Part shown: positions 14,355-18,585 of the stretch, piece after piece
How positions within the stretch are numbered: position 1 is the stretch's first letter
Layout of the letters: each line of letters starts with the position of its first letter
DNA from: an uncultured Lachnospiraceae bacterium
Lineage (GTDB): Bacteria > Bacillota_A > Clostridia > Lachnospirales > Lachnospiraceae
Direction of reading: 5' to 3'
Assembly (NCBI GenBank): GCA_900556645.1
Contig: USPJ01000003.1
Location: forward strand, 1 to 18,585
DNA length: 18,585 nt
Notes under the pieces: model-generated
Databases searched by the model: none
What the model was told of the DNA's origin: nothing
Seen by the model: the letters and a program-made list of their open reading frames with translations, nothing else
Position numbers and translations under genes: made by a program

Positions 14355-14376
14355 GACTGAGGGATACCCCTTTTTT
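14336..14376. terminator. Bidirectional terminator of trkAH and the UppS-like gene
   Basis: GGTATCCC (14336-14343) and GGGATACC (14361-14368) form a perfect 8-bp stem. TTTTTT (14371-14376) follows on the plus strand and TCTTCTTTTTT on the minus strand. The left arm is inside the last six codons of trkH, and the right T-run touches the stop codon of the convergent gene, a very compact arrangement. Confidence 0.85.
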
Positions 14377-14992
14377 ATCCTCCCAAGGTGACATCCTGCC
14401 GCTGATACCACTCCAGAGCTTCCAGAAAATCTCTCTCTTTGTAATCCGGCCAATAATTCTCCTTCACATAAAAATCCGAATATACCGACTGTATGGGCAG
14501 AAAACCGGAGAGCCTTCTCATGCCGCCCCAACGGATAATCATATCAATTCTGGAAATATCATGGGAATAGGGCTTCCCGTCGATTCCTATATGAGACAGA
14601 TCCCACTCCCATCCATAGTTTACCAGAAAATTCAATCGGATTCCTCCTCCGTTGATACGGCTTCTGTTGCAATAGGGAATCAGTTCTCTGGGAAAACATT
14701 TGGACTCTGTATTTCCTATAACCAGAAGGTCTGCTCCTTCCTCACACAGCATTTCCACAGCCTCCACACAGGCACTCTGAAAGGCTGCAAACTGCTCTTT
14801 GGGACGTTTGCAGTTGTCCGTGGTAAATCCGTAATAGGTCAGTTCCTGCACTCCATATTCTTTTGCCTTTCGCAACAATTCAATTCCCGGATGCAAGCCG
14901 TATTGATACCCGTCCTTTTTTTCCATGTTATGTTCCAATGCCCAGCGTCTGTTGCCGTCCGGTATGATTCCGATATGTTTTGGTACTCTCAT
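14375..14992 (-). CDS. Short divergent cis-prenyltransferase (undecaprenyl diphosphate synthase family)
   Basis: The family condenses isopentenyl diphosphate onto an allylic primer to make cis-polyprenyl carriers for wall and glycan synthesis. Visible motifs: HIGIIPDGNRRWA with catalytic Asp12; YYGFTTDNCKRP, matching the usual FSTENWKRP with the catalytic Asn kept but Trp replaced by Cys; and IIRWGGMRRLSGFLP with VYSDFYV, matching IRTSGEQRLSNFL and AYSEFYF. At 205 residues it is about 30-40 shorter than typical UppS. It is therefore probably a paralogue, with the housekeeping uppS elsewhere. AGAGAGG lies 4 nt before the ATG. Whether it makes undecaprenyl diphosphate or another chain is not known. 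Confidence 0.85.
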   Translation of the reverse strand: MRVPKHIGIIPDGNRRWALEHNMEKKDGYQYGLHPGIELLRKAKEYGVQELTYYGFTTDNCKRPKEQFAAFQSACVEAVEMLCEEGADLLVIGNTESKCFPRELIPYCNRSRINGGGIRLNFLVNYGWEWDLSHIGIDGKPYSHDISRIDMIIRWGGMRRLSGFLPIQSVYSDFYVKENYWPDYKERDFLEALEWYQRQDVTLGG

Positions 14993-15052
14993 AAAACCTC
15001 TCTTCTTCCTTTTTTACAAGTATTGCCAATTGCACAACAAAATATCCATATC

Positions 15053-15081
15053 AAAAGAGACAGCCTTTTCAGACTGTCTCT
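15053..15081 (-). terminator. Rho-independent terminator of the dCache chemoreceptor gene
   Basis: Minus strand AGAGACAG (15074-15081) pairs with CTGTCTCT (15056-15063), 8 bp extended by CT/AG inside, with a GAAA-type loop and a T-tract at the end. It lies 28 nt after the receptor's stop, and the UppS-like gene begins 60 nt beyond. Confidence 0.82.
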
Positions 15082-15108
15082 CGTAGCTTTTATGTTTCAG
15101 ATATCCTA

Positions 15109-17124
15109 TTAAATCTTAAAGTGTTTCATCTCATCAGCCAGCTTCTCTGCATGCTCTGCAACGCTTTGTGCAGACTGTGCCACGTTCTCACTATTGTCCG
15201 TAACACTTAATGCCTCCTGTGCTAAATTCTCTGAGGTTGCCAGAATCTCTTCTGCACTGGCTGACTGCTCTTGGGTAATTGCCGCTACGGAGGTTGCTAC
15301 CTCATCCACCTTATTGACATTGGCAATCATCTCCTGAACCAAATCATTGGTCTCTCCAATGGTCTTATAAATATCGTGGAAGGTATGATATGCCGTGGTA
15401 ATTAATTCCTCACTGTCATTGATGTTCTGAGCACTTATTTTGGTTTTATCTACCGCATCATCTACCAGTGTATTGATTTCTGCCGTAATTGCTGATATTT
15501 TATCAACGGCTCCTGCACTTGTCTCCGCCAGATTACGAATTTCTTCCGCAACAACTGCAAATCCTTTTCCTGCCTCTCCCGCTCTGGCTGCTTCAATGGC
15601 TGCATTCAGGGAAAGCAGATTTGTCTGGGATGCAATATCTCCGATAATCTCTACAAACTTGGTAATTTCCTCGGTGGACTCTCCCACATGACCCACGGCT
15701 GCCTCCAACTGTGTAACGGATTTCTGGATGTCGTCCATGGCACGTTTTACCTTATCCATGTCATCTCTTCCTTTACCGGAAATCACAACCGTATCCTTCA
15801 TTTTCTTGCTGGCATCGCTTCCAATCTGATCTGCTTCGGAAACAATCATTGCCAACGACGTAGCATTCTCTGCCACCTCTGTTACGGATTTTGCCAGTTC
15901 TTCTACAGTTGCGTTCAGCTCTTTCATGGATGAGGACTGGGTTGCCGCCGAACCGTATAAGGTTTCCGATACAGCACTGCTGTTTTCTGCCTGCTGATTC
16001 AACTGACCGGATATGGAGAAAATATCTCCGATGGTTCCTCTCATGGTTCCGATAAATTCCTTCATACTGTTTCCCATAACAGCCACTTCATCCTCACCTT
16101 TGGTCTGAACCTCAACAGTAAAGTCACCTTCGGTAATTCTACCGATATCACTGGTCAGGGATTTAATCGGATCTACTACGATATGTACAATTCGCTCTAT
16201 CAAAATTCCGATGATAATAATTGCCACTACCATGACAAAAATAATTTTACTCTGTAAATTTCCTAATTCCTTTAATACCGTACTTTCTTTTACATTGGAA
16301 ACCAGTGCCCAGCTAGTGCCTTTTATCGGTTCTATTTCCACATAATAAACGGTTTTTCCCACCTTTACTGTCTGTACTTTTCCGCTGTCACTTCCTATTT
16401 TATCTGCAACGGCTCTGATATAAGCATCTTCGCTATCCTTAAATACACTCTGTGCCACCAAATCCTTATCTTTATGTGCCAGAATTATATTACTGTCCGT
16501 ATCTACCAAAAAGGCATAGCCATCACCCATAACTTTAATATCCGATACCATCTCAGAAGCATAACTCAGAAAAACATCCGTTGCCGCAACAGTTTTTGCA
16601 CCATTATTCGTCTGAATTAATGCACTGGCACTTACAATAAATGCTCCGCTGTCTGCATCTAAATATGGTGCACCAAAGGCAAATGTCTCATGGGTCAGAC
16701 CTTCCTGATACCAGTCTCTCTCTGTGACCACATAATCTGCATCCGGTACCCATCCTGACATATCCACGTATTTTCCCTGATCATCCCCTACATAAACACC
16801 GTTTGGATAATCTTCACTCATACCTACGGTAGTTGCCAGATAAGTTTTCTCCATTTCCTCACTCATAGGAATTGTCTGCATTGTGTTCTGCACTATGTCC
16901 AAGGTATTAAGAATACCTGTTGTCCATGTCTCCAACTCTCTTGTATTCATCTTTGATTCTGCCCGTAGCAAATCTTTTGCTTCCTGAACAATAATCTCTT
17001 TGGATGCCACATAAGAGATTACAATAATCACTATAATTGCAATTGCAACACATGGAAGTATGGTTTTCAGTAACTTTGCCTTGATTCCTTTCAATGGCTT
17101 ACTTTTTTTCATTTCATTATCCAT
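15109..17124 (-). CDS. Membrane methyl-accepting chemotaxis protein with dCache domain, probable amino-acid receptor
   Basis: A 671-residue receptor. TM1 (about 20-40) and TM2 (about 294-312) flank an extracellular double-Cache domain. A HAMP domain (about 312-365) and a signalling coiled coil follow, with the canonical hairpin [20 protein letters not shown] and [13 protein letters not shown]. The binding pocket has Tyr131, Arg136, Trp138, Tyr139, Tyr154, Asp156 and Asp183, with the same spacing as the amino-acid motif known from dCache_1AA receptors such as PctA, so an L-amino acid ligand is likely. AGGAGG lies 7 nt before the ATG. It is monocistronic, with its own promoter and terminator. 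There is no C-terminal CheR-tethering pentapeptide. Confidence 0.95.
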   Translation of the reverse strand: MDNEMKKSKPLKGIKAKLLKTILPCVAIAIIVIIVISYVASKEIIVQEAKDLLRAESKMNTRELETWTTGILNTLDIVQNTMQTIPMSEEMEKTYLATTVGMSEDYPNGVYVGDDQGKYVDMSGWVPDADYVVTERDWYQEGLTHETFAFGAPYLDADSGAFIVSASALIQTNNGAKTVAATDVFLSYASEMVSDIKVMGDGYAFLVDTDSNIILAHKDKDLVAQSVFKDSEDAYIRAVADKIGSDSGKVQTVKVGKTVYYVEIEPIKGTSWALVSNVKESTVLKELGNLQSKIIFVMVVAIIIIGILIERIVHIVVDPIKSLTSDIGRITEGDFTVEVQTKGEDEVAVMGNSMKEFIGTMRGTIGDIFSISGQLNQQAENSSAVSETLYGSAATQSSSMKELNATVEELAKSVTEVAENATSLAMIVSEADQIGSDASKKMKDTVVISGKGRDDMDKVKRAMDDIQKSVTQLEAAVGHVGESTEEITKFVEIIGDIASQTNLLSLNAAIEAARAGEAGKGFAVVAEEIRNLAETSAGAVDKISAITAEINTLVDDAVDKTKISAQNINDSEELITTAYHTFHDIYKTIGETNDLVQEMIANVNKVDEVATSVAAITQEQSASAEEILATSENLAQEALSVTDNSENVAQSAQSVAEHAEKLADEMKHFKI

Positions 17125-17158
17125 AATTTTTCCTCCTTGGTTCCTTTAGCTTACTACC

Positions 17159-17187
17159 ATTCTATTAAATTTTCCGTATATTTGCAA
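17159..17187 (-). promoter_or_regulatory. Sigma-A-type promoter of the dCache chemoreceptor gene
   Basis: Minus strand TTGCAA (17182-17187), 17-bp spacer, TAGAAT (17159-17164). Start near 17152 gives a leader of about 28 nt. I saw no TAAA-N15-GCCGATAA flagellar sigma element. Confidence 0.5.
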
Positions 17188-17237
17188 CAGTTTTTCAGAT
17201 AATATTGTTCTATTTTAAAAATTGTGCAATTATTTAA

Positions 17238-17411
17238 TTAAATCATCTCATACTGTAGCATTTCATATTTCAGTCGGCTTCCCTCCTGTATCTCCGGAGG
17301 CAGCAATGCCCTTGCCACACATTTCAGTTCCTCCTGGGACTGCTCCTCCTGCTGCAAATATGCATAATCCCCATCTATTCTCTCTACAATATAATCAATT
17401 CTCTCAAACAT
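17238..17411 (-). CDS. DUF3006-like small protein
   Basis: A 57-residue acidic protein beginning MFERIDYIVERIDGDYAYLQ, with ALLPPEIQEGSRLKYEM near the C terminus. This fits the short DUF3006 pattern (an N-terminal DR-EGD-A strand pair, then LP and EG). AGAGAGG lies 6 nt before the ATG, and the gene starts 15 nt after the map stop, so it is co-transcribed with map. DUF3006 proteins have no established function; they are small cytosolic proteins common in Clostridia. Codon use and the ribosome-binding site support a real gene. Confidence 0.72.
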   Translation of the reverse strand: MFERIDYIVERIDGDYAYLQQEEQSQEELKCVARALLPPEIQEGSRLKYEMLQYEMI

Positions 17412-17426
17412 ATTTATCCTCTCTGT

Positions 17427-18299
17427 CTAATAAGACAACACCTCGTAGCCCTCTTCGGTTACCAATACCATAACCTCCCATTGGGCACTTGGTTTGCCAT
17501 CCTGTGTATATACGGTCCAATCATTCTCATCATCAATATAGATATCCACGCCGCCCATATTGACCATCGGTTCTATGGTAAATACCATCCCCGGGACCAT
17601 CAGCATATCCGTTCCCTGCTTGGTGTTATATCCAACCCAAGGGTCTTCGTGAAACTCTAATCCGATTCCGTGACCTCCGATTTCTCTTACCACGGTGTAA
17701 CCGTTGGCATAGGCATGATCGTGAACTGCCTGTCCCATATCTCCCAGAAATCCCCAAGGCTTTACCTGTTCCAGACCTTTTTCCACACATTCCTTTGCCA
17801 CTTCCACCAGACGTTTCTTTTCCGGTGACACTTCCCCGATACAGAACATACGGGAGGAATCGGAAAAATATCCGTTCAAAATGGTGGAACAATCCACATT
17901 CACAATATCCCCTTCCTGTAAAACATCTTCCTTGGAAGGGATTCCGTGGCAAACCTGCTCGTTGACAGAAGTGCAGACACTTTTGGGAAAGCCCTGATAA
18001 TGCAACGGTGCCGGAATTCCTCCCATTGCCGTGGTTCTCTCATAGACCATGGCATCGATTTCCTCGGTAGTCATTCCGGCTTTGATATGCTCCGCCACAT
18101 AATCCAGCACCGCAATGTTCACCTGCGCGCTCTTGCGAATTCCCTCAATTTCATCCGGTGTCTTGATAATGTCCCGGCTTGGAACCACTGCACCCATGTC
18201 GTATAATTCTTCCAATTTACGATCGAACTCGTAATGGCATTTCTTGTATTTCTTTCCGCTGCCGCACCAGCACGGATCATTTCTTCCCCAATCCGTCAT
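17427..18299 (-). CDS. map: Methionine aminopeptidase type I with N-terminal SEC-C zinc motif
   Basis: Removes the initiator methionine from nascent proteins. The 290-residue protein begins with a SEC-C motif (Cys10, Cys12, Cys21, His22 in PCWCGSGKKYKKCH), thought to help ribosome or chaperone contact, followed by the pita-bread fold. Metal ligands are Asp136, Asp147, His210, Glu243 and Glu275; His118 (VCHGIP) is the catalytic residue. GAGGAG lies 8 nt before the ATG. It is about 40 residues longer than Escherichia coli Map because of the SEC-C extension, a form common in Clostridia. It is first in a two-gene transcript with the DUF3006-like gene. A second, unadorned map copy often exists elsewhere. 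Confidence 0.96.
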   Translation of the reverse strand: MTDWGRNDPCWCGSGKKYKKCHYEFDRKLEELYDMGAVVPSRDIIKTPDEIEGIRKSAQVNIAVLDYVAEHIKAGMTTEEIDAMVYERTTAMGGIPAPLHYQGFPKSVCTSVNEQVCHGIPSKEDVLQEGDIVNVDCSTILNGYFSDSSRMFCIGEVSPEKKRLVEVAKECVEKGLEQVKPWGFLGDMGQAVHDHAYANGYTVVREIGGHGIGLEFHEDPWVGYNTKQGTDMLMVPGMVFTIEPMVNMGGVDIYIDDENDWTVYTQDGKPSAQWEVMVLVTEEGYEVLSY

Positions 18300-18331
18300 C
18301 TTGTTGTCTCCTCTCAGTTTTTACATGTATA

Positions 18332-18359
18332 ATTGTACACCAATTGCAATTTTTTTCAA
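18332..18359 (-). promoter_or_regulatory. Sigma-A-type promoter of map
   Basis: Minus strand TTGAAA (18354-18359), 16-bp spacer, TACAAT (18332-18337), with start near 18325 and about 26 nt of leader before the ATG. An overlapping TATACA lies slightly downstream. Confidence 0.55.
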
Positions 18360-18394
18360 GGTAGATATGTCTAATAACGGGAAAAATAGCAGCT

Positions 18395-18556
18395 GCTGGG
18401 GCGCCGGACGCGATGGGGCGTGCTGCTAAGGCGTTGGACGCGACGGCGCGTGGTGTCTCACTGCCCGCAAAACCTTGTTCCTTCGTCCGGAGGCACCACG
18501 TCTGTCGGTCCGTGTGGGCCTCCGGCGGCGGAGGCGTGGTGCTTCACCGCCCGCAA
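18395..18556. repeat. GC-rich repeat region with a strong hairpin at the right window edge
   Basis: Base composition shifts sharply to GC-rich at about 18390. Two tandem 30-nt copies (18395-18424, 18425-18454) agree at about 23 of 30 positions around a shared GGACGCGA core. A second motif, GCGTGGTG then CACTGCCCGCAA, recurs after about 86 nt as GCGTGGTG then CACCGCCCGCAA. Between them CCGGAGGC-A-CCAC (18487-18499) pairs with GTGG-GCCTCCGG (18514-18525). No convincing coding frame is seen. The region is cut by the window end, so a dispersed repeat family or a structured RNA cannot be told apart. Confidence 0.55.
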
Positions 18557-18585
18557 TGATGTGCTACCCGTCAATAGGACAATGA

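Noticed and set aside
14561..15112. A 183-residue plus-strand frame opposite the UppS-like gene
   Set aside because: It lies antisense to a gene with clear cis-prenyltransferase motifs and runs through the receptor's terminator; its product shows no family pattern.
1..18585. tRNA, rRNA or other known RNA genes
   Set aside because: No tRNA-like cloverleaf, rRNA or recognised riboswitch was seen by eye on either strand.

Overview
The window looks like a chromosomal segment of an anaerobic, spore-forming Firmicute, most likely Lachnospiraceae/Clostridia. The main signs are a SpoIIID orthologue, a SEC-C-tagged type I methionine aminopeptidase, a [FeFe]-hydrogenase-like protein, strong AGGAGG ribosome-binding sites and several TTG starts. 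The species cannot be named from the sequence.

Region 1 (1 to about 6350) is the right part of an integrated mobilizable element abutting the 3' end of guaA. Everything here is on the minus strand. Reading away from guaA it holds: a tandem 11-bp repeat; six bipartite 21-nt-spaced repeats (possible integrase/excisionase arm sites or iterons); a small excisionase-like HTH protein; a winged-helix replication-initiator-like protein; a tyrosine integrase; a MobC-like ribbon-helix-helix protein; a 450-bp structured non-coding block with a large inverted repeat, a covarying tandem hairpin array and oriT-like hairpins; a MobV (Pre/Mob) relaxase; and a compact cargo operon with its own promoter (HTH protein, C5-cytosine methyltransferase, and an unrecognised protein cut by the left window edge). 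The two cargo gene junctions each overlap by 8 nt. The left end of the element lies outside the window.

Region 2 (6354-8468) is chromosomal housekeeping: guaA (TTG start, near-consensus promoter) and a family-6-type hypoxanthine/uracil DNA glycosylase.

Region 3 (8561-10572) holds the most unusual gene: a soluble 613-residue protein joining a 2[4Fe-4S] ferredoxin, an [FeFe]-hydrogenase H-cluster-like domain, a further four-Cys Fe-S domain and a chemoreceptor signalling hairpin. It looks like a cytoplasmic H2/redox sensor linked to chemotaxis. It ends at a bidirectional terminator shared with a convergent MIF-family tautomerase gene.

Region 4 (10575-14376) holds the tautomerase, spoIIID with a sigma-E-like promoter, and a trkA-trkH potassium-uptake operon ending at a second bidirectional terminator.

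Region 5 (14375-18585) holds a short divergent cis-prenyltransferase (UppS-like), a membrane dCache chemoreceptor whose ligand pocket matches the amino-acid-binding motif, a DUF3006-like small protein following map in one transcript, and a GC-rich repeat region with a strong hairpin at the right edge.

Two receptor genes of different architecture (soluble Fe-S/hydrogenase-type and transmembrane amino-acid-type) lie within 9 kb, suggesting a motile host with a chemotaxis array, although no che genes are in the window.
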